39,849 bases of DNA from Bacteroidales bacterium (GTDB lineage Bacteria > Bacteroidota > Bacteroidia > Bacteroidales > F082): the NCBI GenBank assembly GCA_017549605.1, contig JAFYUH010000038.1, positions 1 to 39,849 of the forward strand, written 5' to 3'. A model generated the notes under the pieces. That model was not told the DNA's origin. It ran no database searches and saw only the letters and a list, made by a program, of their open reading frames with translations. Position numbers and translations under genes: made by a program. Within the stretch, counting starts at the first letter, position 1; each line of letters opens with the position of its first letter. Below are positions 15,876 to 22,744 of the stretch, piece after piece.

Positions 15876-18417
15876 AATTCGGGTCTACATCGATTTGAAT
15901 TCTGACCGATTTGAAATCGTTATTATGTTTAAAATCTTCTATGGTCTTATTGATAAACTCCTTGACTTTTGTCGAGTTAAGGTCTTTATGTATTTTTATC
16001 AGCATCTGCTTGATATACTGATTCTTCACTCTTGACACCACAGGATATTCCGGTCCGAGGAGGTTTTCTCTGAACACCTGACGGAAAATCTTGGCGAGTG
16101 CATCTGCCGCCTTGTTAAGTTTCTGTTCATCAACATCTTTAAGTCTGACCATAACGAGTCGTGAGTATGGCGGATAGTTGAACTGACGTCGTATCGGCAT
16201 CTGTTCTTCATAAAACCTCACATAATCGTGACTCATCACATTGAGTATCACTGGATGTTGCGGTTGATATGTCTGTATTATCACCTTACCTTTATCGCCT
16301 TTTCTTCCGGCACGACCGCTCACCTGTTCCATCAGCTGGAAGCTGCGTTCGTGCGCCCTGAAGTCAGGGAATGTCAGCATGTTATCGGCATTGAGAATTC
16401 CCACGACTTTCACCGAGTCGAAGTCGAGGCCTTTAGTCACCATCTGCGTTCCGACGAGTATGTTAGTCTCTTTATTCTGAAACTGTTCTAATATGTGCTG
16501 ATAGCTGTTTTTCGTCCTCGTGGTGTCGAGGTCGAGGCGCGAGCTGTTAGCCTCAGGGAAGACCACTTTAAGGTCATCTTCGATGCGTTCCGTACCGAAG
16601 CCGTGCATCTTCAGATCCGTGCTGCGGCATGACGGACACTCCGTAGGCACGCTGGTCGTATAGCCACAGTAGTGGCACTTCAGTATATTCTGATTCTTAT
16701 GGTATATCAGACTGACGTCGCAGTTGATACACTGAGGGATATAGTTACAATGGTCGCATTCTATCCTTAACGAGAAACCACGTCGGTTCTGGAACAAGAT
16801 GACCTGGTTTTTCTCTTCGAGAGTCTTGTTCATAGCCTCGACGAGAGTGCTGCCGAAGTTAGCCTGCATGGTCTTACGACGAGTCTCCACCCTGAGGTCA
16901 TCGACGATGATTTCTGGCATCTCGACACCGCCATAACGTTCTGATAATGTAACGAGATGATATTTATCCTGCCTTGCGTTATAATACGATTCGAAAGAAG
17001 GTGTTGCCGAGCCCAGCAAAAGGCGAGCGTGGAACATCTTCGACATAAGAGCGGCGAGGTCGCGAGCCGAATAACGCGGTGCTGGATCTATCTGCTTGAA
17101 AGAACTGTCGTGTTCCTCATCGACTATAATCAAGCCTAAGTCGGTGAAAGGCAAGAACACCGCCGAACGCGAACCGATGATGATTTGATATTTTGAGTCA
17201 CCGAGTCGCCGAGTCGCCGAGTCACCAAGATTCAACTGTTGTCCGTTGTCTGTTGTCTGTTGACTTCTAAAGTTCAAAACCTGCTGCCATATCTCAACGC
17301 GTTCGTTGTTGTCATAACGCGAATGATATACTCCTACTCTATCACCGAAATATTTCTTCAGTCTATTGATAATCTGCTCTGTCAGCGCTATCTCCGGCAA
17401 AAGATAAAGCACCTGTTTGCCTTTATCGATAGCTTCTTGTATCAGTTTGATATAAATTTCAGTCTTGCCACTGGCAGTGACGCCGTGCAATAAAACCGGT
17501 TTCTCTTCCTCAAAACCTTTGTGTATATCATCAAATGCTTCTTGCTGTTTCTCCGTGAGATTGATAGTCGAGACATCTGTCAGCGCCTCGTATTCTTTCA
17601 AACGGCTCACTCTTTTCTGATAGCTTTCGAATACGCCTTTATCTATCAAAGCTGATAGTATAGACGTTGTCACGTTGGCTTTCTTCAATAATTCAGAAAC
17701 TAACACGTCGTTATCTGCCGAACCTCCAAGCACAAAAAACGCCATCAACAGTTCCAGCTGTTTATATGCACGCTTCGAGAGATTATCCATCAGCTCATGC
17801 ATCGCGTTTTCATCACGATATGCATCTGAAAGCCGCACATATCGTTCGTACTTAGCCTTATATTTCTGTTGAAGCTCTTCCTGCATCACGATGATCTTTT
17901 TCTCTATCATCGTCTTGACAAGAGGCATTATCTTTTTATAACCTATAATCTTACTTACCTCAGTGATAGTCAGCTGTGGCTGCACCTGAAGCGCTTCTAC
18001 TATAAGATATTCATTATCGCTCAACGTCATGCTGTCGAGTTCAAAGTCGTCAGACAACATGATCTTCGACTCGCTGGAGAGTTTCAAGGCCGAAGGAAGA
18101 GCCACCTGCATAACATCGCCAAGATAACAGAGATAATATGACGATATCCAACGCCATAGTTTCAGCTGATTCTCATTTACCACCGGGTCGTCATCGAGTA
18201 TGTCGAGAAGATATTTTATGCTGTTGCAGTCGGGAACTTCTTCAGTGAGAGACACTATCAATCCCGACATTATCTTAGTAGCGCCGAATTGCACCACGGC
18301 ACGCTGTCCTACCATCGCCTTCTGATTCAACTCAAAAGGAACGCGATAGGTATAAGTGCCTGGTATCGGCAACGGCAGCAATATCTCTGCAAACAAAGTG
18401 ATTCTCTCTTCCGACAT
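15874..18417 (-). CDS. priA: Primosomal replication restart helicase PriA, with a repeat-derived insertion
   Basis: PriA rebuilds replication forks by recognising stalled forks and loading the replicative helicase. The 847-residue protein has the N-terminal DNA-binding domain, helicase motif I (GVTASGKTE, near 313), the DEEH box (VDEEHDSSFKQ, near 432), the two-zinc cluster of CxxC pairs (CDHCNYIPQCINCD, CHYCGYTT, CPSC; about 553-600) and the later helicase motifs (GTQMVTKGLDFDSV). Between VEIWQQVL and YQIIIGSRSAVFLPF, two residue-level modules encoded by tandem DNA repeats (residues about 384-408) replace the short turn expected here. The insertion is in frame, so the gene appears functional. 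The start is 9 bp behind the T9SS plug gene, suggesting co-transcription. Confidence 0.96.
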   Translation of the reverse strand: MSEERITLFAEILLPLPIPGTYTYRVPFELNQKAMVGQRAVVQFGATKIMSGLIVSLTEEVPDCNSIKYLLDILDDDPVVNENQLKLWRWISSYYLCYLGDVMQVALPSALKLSSESKIMLSDDFELDSMTLSDNEYLIVEALQVQPQLTITEVSKIIGYKKIMPLVKTMIEKKIIVMQEELQQKYKAKYERYVRLSDAYRDENAMHELMDNLSKRAYKQLELLMAFFVLGGSADNDVLVSELLKKANVTTSILSALIDKGVFESYQKRVSRLKEYEALTDVSTINLTEKQQEAFDDIHKGFEEEKPVLLHGVTASGKTEIYIKLIQEAIDKGKQVLYLLPEIALTEQIINRLKKYFGDRVGVYHSRYDNNERVEIWQQVLNFRSQQTTDNGQQLNLGDSATRRLGDSKYQIIIGSRSAVFLPFTDLGLIIVDEEHDSSFKQIDPAPRYSARDLAALMSKMFHARLLLGSATPSFESYYNARQDKYHLVTLSERYGGVEMPEIIVDDLRVETRRKTMQANFGSTLVEAMNKTLEEKNQVILFQNRRGFSLRIECDHCNYIPQCINCDVSLIYHKNQNILKCHYCGYTTSVPTECPSCRSTDLKMHGFGTERIEDDLKVVFPEANSSRLDLDTTRTKNSYQHILEQFQNKETNILVGTQMVTKGLDFDSVKVVGILNADNMLTFPDFRAHERSFQLMEQVSGRAGRKGDKGKVIIQTYQPQHPVILNVMSHDYVRFYEEQMPIRRQFNYPPYSRLVMVRLKDVDEQKLNKAADALAKIFRQVFRENLLGPEYPVVSRVKNQYIKQMLIKIHKDLNSTKVKEFINKTIEDFKHNNDFKSVRIQIDVDPN
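17195..17266. repeat. Octamer plus heptamer arrays inside priA
   Basis: 17195-17229 holds four 8-nt units (GAGTCACC, GAGTCGCC). 17233-17266 holds 7-nt ACTGTTGT-type units. On the coding strand they read LGDSATRRLGDS and SQQTTDNGQQ. The same octamer family occurs intergenically at 22709-22744 and the same heptamer family at 8376, 15781, 19702, 23886 and 24118. Confidence 0.9.
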
Positions 18418-18426
18418 AGTGAAATA

Positions 18427-19746
18427 TTAATGTGATAAAACGGTCTTCACTCCTATCAGCTGATCATAGTTCTGTGTCGGATCGAAGAGGTATAGATATA
18501 TTGTATATTCGTTTTTAGTCTCCCAGAAATCGCCTGCAATAGGCGTGACATCTGCTTTTGTCTGACCTTTATCCTTGACAGCATAGATATAGTCATAATA
18601 TCCTTGTTTCAACAACAGACTTATGGCATATCCCTTACGGTCAAAGTCGTAGGTCATCTTGTTCTTTTCATCAAAGTTCCAGTCAGTTATAGCACCCATG
18701 ATATACATATCCTGACCTGCCAATACTGGATACCAGTCGAGGAAGAATTCAACCATGACATAATCTGCTTCCGTTGCGGCAGCCATGTCATCGCGTTCCA
18801 GATAGATTACCTTTTCGCCAAATAAATCTTCGTCATCGACATAAGCATAAAGGTTACGTTTCTGGTCATTATACAATGTAACGACATAATAATCCTTCGC
18901 CATCTCTACGGTCTTTGTCTGTTCAGGACGATTGTTCAAGTTACTTGTATTGAATCTTCTATATTGATTTCCAGAGTTGAAAACAGTCTTTACATTATTT
19001 TCATAAGAAAGATAATCCGGATAGACGTAAGTCGGTTTCAATCCTGTCACCGCATTATCCCAGCGTCCGTTCTGCTGAATGGTGACATTGGAATATTGCT
19101 CAGCCAAAGAGTTGAAGATGTTTGGATAAGAAACCGTCATCTCAATCTGCTGTTTGTTAGTTCCAAGGTTCAAATCAAAAGGATAACGAGGAATATTGAC
19201 ATTGAAATTAGCCTTGTCGTCTACAATCATAAAACGACGTGTGAAGTAAATATTCTCTGGTGTGAGTTCGTTTTCAAAGACGATGAGCAGATAGTTTCCC
19301 GAGATTTTCGGAGTCATATCTTCAGTTGGAAAGACGAGGTCGTAATGAACATAATCGACCATAGTGTTTAAAGAAAACGAGTAATCTTCTATGTCATCGG
19401 ATTCGAATCCGCTAAGATATTCTATCTGCTGTATGTCCGACTGCTGAGTCCAGTCGTTGTTGCAATGGATGAAGGTGTAATACATGTAAGGAGCGTCGTT
19501 GGCGAAGACGTCGAACTGCAGATGCAGTTTGCCCATCATATCGTTGAGATGTATGACAGGTTTTGCGAGCGAATCGCCGACAGGGTGAAGCAGAACGGTT
19601 TGTGTATTGTCGTTATAGTTGGTATCAGTAAAAGATTGAAGCTGCTGTGAGTTAGCAGGAATTATCAAGACTAAGGACAAAAGGCTAAAGACTAATGTCC
19701 TAAGTCTGTTGTCTGTTGTCTGTTGTCTGTTGACTTTATTCTTCAT
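18427..19746 (-). CDS. Type IX secretion system plug-family protein (DUF5103)
   Basis: A 439-residue exported protein of the DUF5103 family. The founding member is the Plug subunit that closes the SprA/Sov translocon pore of the T9SS. I see the family pattern of a beta-rich N-terminal half (PVIHLNDMMGKLHLQFDVF, YTFIHCNNDWTQQ) and a C-terminal domain (WYPVLAGQDMYIMGAITDWNFDEKN). The signal peptide is odd: residues 4-27 are encoded by ten consecutive heptamers, a hydrophilic QQTTDN n-region and a hydrophobic LVFSLLSLV h-region. Cleavage is likely near PANS/QQ. It leads a probable operon with priA and has a -7 box at 19767-19774. Whether this copy is the translocon plug or a paralogue cannot be told from sequence. 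Confidence 0.82.
   Translation of the reverse strand: MKNKVNRQQTTDNRLRTLVFSLLSLVLIIPANSQQLQSFTDTNYNDNTQTVLLHPVGDSLAKPVIHLNDMMGKLHLQFDVFANDAPYMYYTFIHCNNDWTQQSDIQQIEYLSGFESDDIEDYSFSLNTMVDYVHYDLVFPTEDMTPKISGNYLLIVFENELTPENIYFTRRFMIVDDKANFNVNIPRYPFDLNLGTNKQQIEMTVSYPNIFNSLAEQYSNVTIQQNGRWDNAVTGLKPTYVYPDYLSYENNVKTVFNSGNQYRRFNTSNLNNRPEQTKTVEMAKDYYVVTLYNDQKRNLYAYVDDEDLFGEKVIYLERDDMAAATEADYVMVEFFLDWYPVLAGQDMYIMGAITDWNFDEKNKMTYDFDRKGYAISLLLKQGYYDYIYAVKDKGQTKADVTPIAGDFWETKNEYTIYLYLFDPTQNYDQLIGVKTVLSH
19668..19737. repeat. Ten in-phase heptamers encoding a signal peptide
   Basis: On the plus strand the units AGACTAA, GGACAAA, AGGCTAA, AGACTAA, TGTCCTA, AGTCTGT, TGTCTGT (three times) and TGACTTT run without any break in the 7-nt phase over 70 bp. 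They cover codons 4-27 of the plug-family gene. Confidence 0.9.
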
Positions 19747-19766
19747 CGTTGTTGTTTTTAATTTTT

Positions 19767-19774
19767 CAAAAATA
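19767..19774 (-). promoter_or_regulatory. -7 box for the plug-priA operon
   Basis: TATTTTTG on the minus strand, 20 bp before the start codon, fits TAnnTTTG. The leader would be very short. The -33 match is poor. Confidence 0.5.
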
Positions 19775-19784
19775 AGATTAATTC

Positions 19785-19826
19785 AATTCATAATGCTTAA
19801 TGCATAATTCATAATGCATAATTATA
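19785..19826. repeat. AATGCAT/AATTCAT heptamer array
   Basis: Six units (AATTCAT, AATGCTT, AATGCAT, AATTCAT, AATGCAT, AATTATA) lie between the plug gene promoter and the apbE stop. The AATGCAT unit is self-complementary in part. Confidence 0.8.
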
Positions 19827-19876
19827 ACGAGAAATAATACAAATTGTTTTTAAAACAAGAAATCTAGAAATTCCTC

Positions 19877-20854
19877 TCACCAGACTCCATGTTCTGAAAC
19901 CTTCACTTCCCCATTGTCATCGAGATAAATAAAATAAGCATCGACACTATAATCGCTTGACTCGATAATTTCTATCGCTTTTTCCAATCCAACCACCATA
20001 CAAATCGAGGCGAGGCAGTCGGCCCACGCTGTGTTGTCGCATATTACAGTCGCGCTCAACAATGAATTTTCTGAAGGATATCCTGTCTTTGGATTCAGAC
20101 TATGAGAATAACGTTTCCCGTTTCTCTCCACATATTTTCTATAATTGCCCGATGTCACTATGCTTTGATTATACAGCTCCACTATCTCCTGCACGATCCT
20201 GCCCGACTCTTTATTCTCAGCCGGTTTCTCTATTCCAACTTTCCAAAGATGACCATTAGGTTTGCGTCCTCTTGCCAAAATCTCGCCGCCCACATCAACC
20301 AAGAAATCATTGACATTTTTGGAAAGAAGAAAATCACCGATCACATCAGTAGTATATCCTTGAGCCACGGCGTTGAAATCCAATGTCATATTCGGATTTT
20401 CCTTCACGACTTTTCCGTTTTCAATCTTAATCTTACGATAGTCGACGAGTTGTTTCAAGGAATCTACTATTTCCGGCGTCATCTCCATTCCTTCTTTAAA
20501 ATGGAATCCCCAAGCCTGGACGAGAGGTCCGACTGTAGGATCAAAGAGCCCGTCAGAAAGTTCAGCAGCTCTCATCGCATAGTTGAAGTTATCTATGAAG
20601 ATTTTATTAAGGACGACAGATGTGTCGTTACGATTCACTCTTCTTATGACAGAGTTCTCATCCCATAACGACAGCGTGCTTTCTATTTCTTCAAATATGG
20701 AATCAAACTCAGCATGGAAGTCGCGATTCTGTTCATCGTAATACGTTATTGAATAATAAGAGCCTTGCGTCATTCCAAAAAACTGCTGTTTTTCAACGGT
20801 ATTACAATTTGTCAACAGACAGCATAAAACGATGATATAGATTATTTTCTTCAT
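19877..20854 (-). CDS. apbE: FAD:protein FMN transferase (ApbE) lipoprotein
   Basis: ApbE attaches FMN covalently to a threonine of extracytoplasmic flavoprotein subunits such as NqrB/NqrC or RnfG/RnfD. About 325 residues; the N-terminus is a lipoprotein signal with lipobox LLTNC, so it is membrane-anchored. Family blocks seen are GLFDPTVGPLVQAWGF, FLVDVGGEILARG, HSLNPKTGYPSEN and the metal-site region WADCLAS. An upstream in-frame ATG at 20869 exists. I prefer 20854 because the -7 box at 20880-20887 would place the transcript start only a few bases before 20869. It is separated by a terminator from the gene for a Cys-rich membrane protein. No Nqr or Rnf genes are in the window. Confidence 0.95.
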   Translation of the reverse strand: MKKIIYIIVLCCLLTNCNTVEKQQFFGMTQGSYYSITYYDEQNRDFHAEFDSIFEEIESTLSLWDENSVIRRVNRNDTSVVLNKIFIDNFNYAMRAAELSDGLFDPTVGPLVQAWGFHFKEGMEMTPEIVDSLKQLVDYRKIKIENGKVVKENPNMTLDFNAVAQGYTTDVIGDFLLSKNVNDFLVDVGGEILARGRKPNGHLWKVGIEKPAENKESGRIVQEIVELYNQSIVTSGNYRKYVERNGKRYSHSLNPKTGYPSENSLLSATVICDNTAWADCLASICMVVGLEKAIEIIESSDYSVDAYFIYLDDNGEVKVSEHGVW

Positions 20855-20879
20855 TTTATTTATCAACATTTACAAAACA

Positions 20880-20887
20880 CAAAGGTA
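20880..20887 (-). promoter_or_regulatory. -7 box for apbE
   Basis: TACCTTTG on the minus strand fits TAnnTTTG. TTTG elements lie 12 and 16 bp upstream, closer than the usual 19-21. Its position supports the apbE start at 20854. Confidence 0.6.
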
Positions 20888-20905
20888 AAATTAAATAGTC
20901 AAACA

Positions 20906-20942
20906 AAAAAGTGTTTCAAGAAAAAATCCTGAAACACTTTTT
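20906..20942. terminator. Terminator of the tyrS operon
   Basis: A 13-bp perfect stem (20906-20918 with 20930-20942) has A- and T-tracts at its base, so it can work in both directions. On the minus strand it ends the tyrS plus small membrane protein transcript before apbE. Confidence 0.88.
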
Positions 20943-20954
20943 ATGCTATCAGCC

Positions 20955-21002
20955 AGACGCATCAAAACATATCTTTATTCTTCATTGTGTTTTGATACGT
21001 CT
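20955..21002. repeat. REP-like hairpin copy 1
   Basis: 16-nt arms (20955-20970 and 20987-21002) pair at 14 positions; the outer ends are AGACG and CGTCT. It continues to CTCTAC, i.e. GTAGAG on the minus strand. It overlaps the last codons of the small Cys-rich gene. See the copies at 22640 and 26743. Confidence 0.8.
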
Positions 21003-21199
21003 CTACCGTGGTCTTTATTTTTCTTACAGCTTCCGTCGCCTTTGCCGCCGCATGTGCATTTAGCGTCTGGGTCGAGGGAGTGAGCGCACTTGCGTTCGAA
21101 CTGTCCGTCTTTTTTCACAAACATCTTTATTCCGATGGCAACGAAGACCACTGCCATGATAACGAATGCCGGAATCAAAATCAGAAAGAATGTACCCAT
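20975..21199 (-). CDS. Small Cys-rich single-span membrane protein, NqrM-like in layout
   Basis: 74 residues. Residues 3-27 form one hydrophobic transmembrane helix, followed by a basic segment (KMFVKKDGQFERK) and four cysteines at 38, 48, 50 and 58 (CAHSLDPDAKCTCGGKGDGSC). This layout of one N-terminal helix plus a short cytoplasmic Cys cluster recalls NqrM/DUF539, which delivers iron to Na+-NQR, and small membrane proteins found near ApbE in Bacteroidota. I cannot confirm homology by eye. It starts 3 bp after the tyrS stop, so it is co-transcribed with tyrS. The last ten or so residues are encoded by a REP-like hairpin, so the tail is probably not functional sequence. Confidence 0.65.
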   Translation of the reverse strand: MGTFFLILIPAFVIMAVVFVAIGIKMFVKKDGQFERKCAHSLDPDAKCTCGGKGDGSCKKNKDHGRDVSKHNEE

Positions 21200-21202
21200 G
21201 TC

Positions 21203-22498
21203 TTATTCTGCTATGATGAGATAATAGTTTTTCTTGCCTTTTTGAACGAGGATATATTTATCGTTGAGCAAGTCTTCCTTACCGATGACTTTTGTATCAG
21301 CGACTTTTTCCTTATTGATAGCTACGCCGTTGCCTTGTAACATCTTACGAGCTTCACCTTTTGAAGGGAATACTGCTGTTTGTGTAAGGAAGTCGATGAT
21401 TGACATTCCTGCTTCGATGTCTGCTTTTGCTACATTAGCTTGTGGCACGCCTTCGAAGATGCTTAACAATGTTGCTTCATCGAATTTATGGAGAGCTTCT
21501 GAAGTACCTTTTCCGAAGAGGATTTGTGTTGCTTCTTCTGCCATTTCCAAATCTTCTTTTGAGTGAACTATGATAGTAAGTTCGCGAGCGAGTGTACGTT
21601 GTAATTCACGGAGATGTGGTTCTGCCGCATGACGTTCGATGAGAGCGTCGATTTCTTCTTTGCTTAACAATGTGAAGATCTTGATATATTTAGCCGCATC
21701 GTCGTCTGAGCAGTTCATCCAGAATTGGTAGAATGCGTAAGGTGATGTCTTAGCTGGGTCGAGCCAGATGTTACCTTTTTCTGTCTTGCCGAACTTGCCG
21801 CCGTCAGCCTTGGTGATAAGAGGACATGTGAGTGCGTAAGCTGTCTCTTCTGAACCAAGTTTACGACGGATCAATTCTGTACCTGTTGTGATGTTACCCC
21901 ATTGGTCAGAACCGCCGAGTTGGAGTTTACAGTTTTTATTTTGATATAAATACAAGAAGTCGTAACCTTGAACGAGCTGATAGCTGAACTCTGTGAATGA
22001 CATTCCGTCGCCTTCGCCGTTGAAACGTTTCTTCACGCTGTCTTTAGCCATCATATAGTTTACTGTGATATGTTTGCCGATGTCACGGATGAAGTGAAGG
22101 AAAGAATATTCTTTCATCCATTCATAGTTGTTGACGAGCTCTGCCTTGTTAGGAGCGTCGCTTTCGAAGTCTAAGAACTTAGCAAGCTGTTTCTTGATAC
22201 AAGCTTGGTTGTGGTTAAGAGTCTCATCATTGAGCAAGTTACGTTCTGCTGACTTGCCTGAAGGGTCGCCGATCATACCTGTTGCGCCTCCGAGGAGAGC
22301 GAGAGGTTTGTGACCTGCATGTTGAAGATGACGGAGCATCATGATACCACAAAGGTGTCCTATATGGAGAGAGTCGGCTGTTGGGTCAATGCCGAGATAT
22401 GCTGTTGTCAATTCCTTATTCAATTGCTCTTCAGTACCTGGAGTCATGCTGTGAAGCATACCACGCCAACGTAATTCTTCTACGAAATTTTTATTCAT
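21203..22498 (-). CDS. tyrS: Tyrosyl-tRNA synthetase
   Basis: Charges tRNA-Tyr with tyrosine in the cytosol. The 431-residue protein is of normal bacterial length. It has the HIGH signature as HIGHL (45-49), the KMSKS-loop equivalent KFGKT (235-239), the tyrosine-site stretch GGSDQWGN (195-202), and an S4-like RNA-binding tail (about 355-431, [19 protein letters not shown]). It leads a two-gene transcript with the small Cys-rich membrane protein. A -7 box lies at 22530-22537. I see no T-box, as expected outside Firmicutes. Confidence 0.98.
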   Translation of the reverse strand: MNKNFVEELRWRGMLHSMTPGTEEQLNKELTTAYLGIDPTADSLHIGHLCGIMMLRHLQHAGHKPLALLGGATGMIGDPSGKSAERNLLNDETLNHNQACIKKQLAKFLDFESDAPNKAELVNNYEWMKEYSFLHFIRDIGKHITVNYMMAKDSVKKRFNGEGDGMSFTEFSYQLVQGYDFLYLYQNKNCKLQLGGSDQWGNITTGTELIRRKLGSEETAYALTCPLITKADGGKFGKTEKGNIWLDPAKTSPYAFYQFWMNCSDDDAAKYIKIFTLLSKEEIDALIERHAAEPHLRELQRTLARELTIIVHSKEDLEMAEEATQILFGKGTSEALHKFDEATLLSIFEGVPQANVAKADIEAGMSIIDFLTQTAVFPSKGEARKMLQGNGVAINKEKVADTKVIGKEDLLNDKYILVQKGKKNYYLIIAE

Positions 22499-22529
22499 CG
22501 ATGTAAAATTTTAATTCTTGTTAAAGATG

Positions 22530-22537
22530 CAAAGATA
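22530..22537 (-). promoter_or_regulatory. -7 box for tyrS
   Basis: TATCTTTG on the minus strand, about 32 bp before the ATG. The upstream region is an AGACTAA heptamer array with no clear -33. Confidence 0.65.
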
Positions 22538-22542
22538 GCAAA

Positions 22543-22570
22543 AGACTAAAGACTAAAGACCAAAGACTAA
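22543..22570. repeat. AGACTAA heptamer array upstream of tyrS
   Basis: Four units (AGACTAA twice, AGACCAA, AGACTAA). This is the same unit that encodes the hydrophobic core of the plug-protein signal peptide at 19668-19695. Just beyond, at 22588-22613, is a 13-nt tandem pair (GACACGGACTTTT, GACACAGACTTTT). Confidence 0.85.
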
Positions 22571-22639
22571 AGTTTTTTTTTGAACTCTGACACGGACTTT
22601 TGACACAGACTTTTGATATCCTCTACCCATAAATTAATG

Positions 22640-22689
22640 AGACGCAGCAATTACATATTGTTAATTTTTATGGTGTAATTGATACGTCT
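22640..22689. repeat. REP-like hairpin copy 2
   Basis: Arms 22640-22655 and 22674-22689 pair at 14 of 16 positions; ends AGACG and CGTCT. Compared with copy 1 the mid-stem differs on both sides in a compensatory way. Confidence 0.8.
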
Positions 22690-22708
22690 CTATCTTAATT
22701 CCTCAACA

Positions 22709-22744
22709 TCTCAGTGTCTCGGTGACTTGGTGTCTCAGTGACTT
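22709..22744. repeat. Octamer array abutting a stop codon
   Basis: Four 8-nt units (TCTCAGTG, TCTCGGTG, ACTTGGTG, TCTCAGTG) end directly at the stop of the minus-strand gene starting at 22745. Same family as the octamers inside priA. Confidence 0.8.

Noticed and set aside
20815..20830. Short CTGTTG-type word in the apbE signal-peptide region as another heptamer insertion
   Set aside because: Only about two units long and not in a sustained 7-nt phase, so it could be chance.
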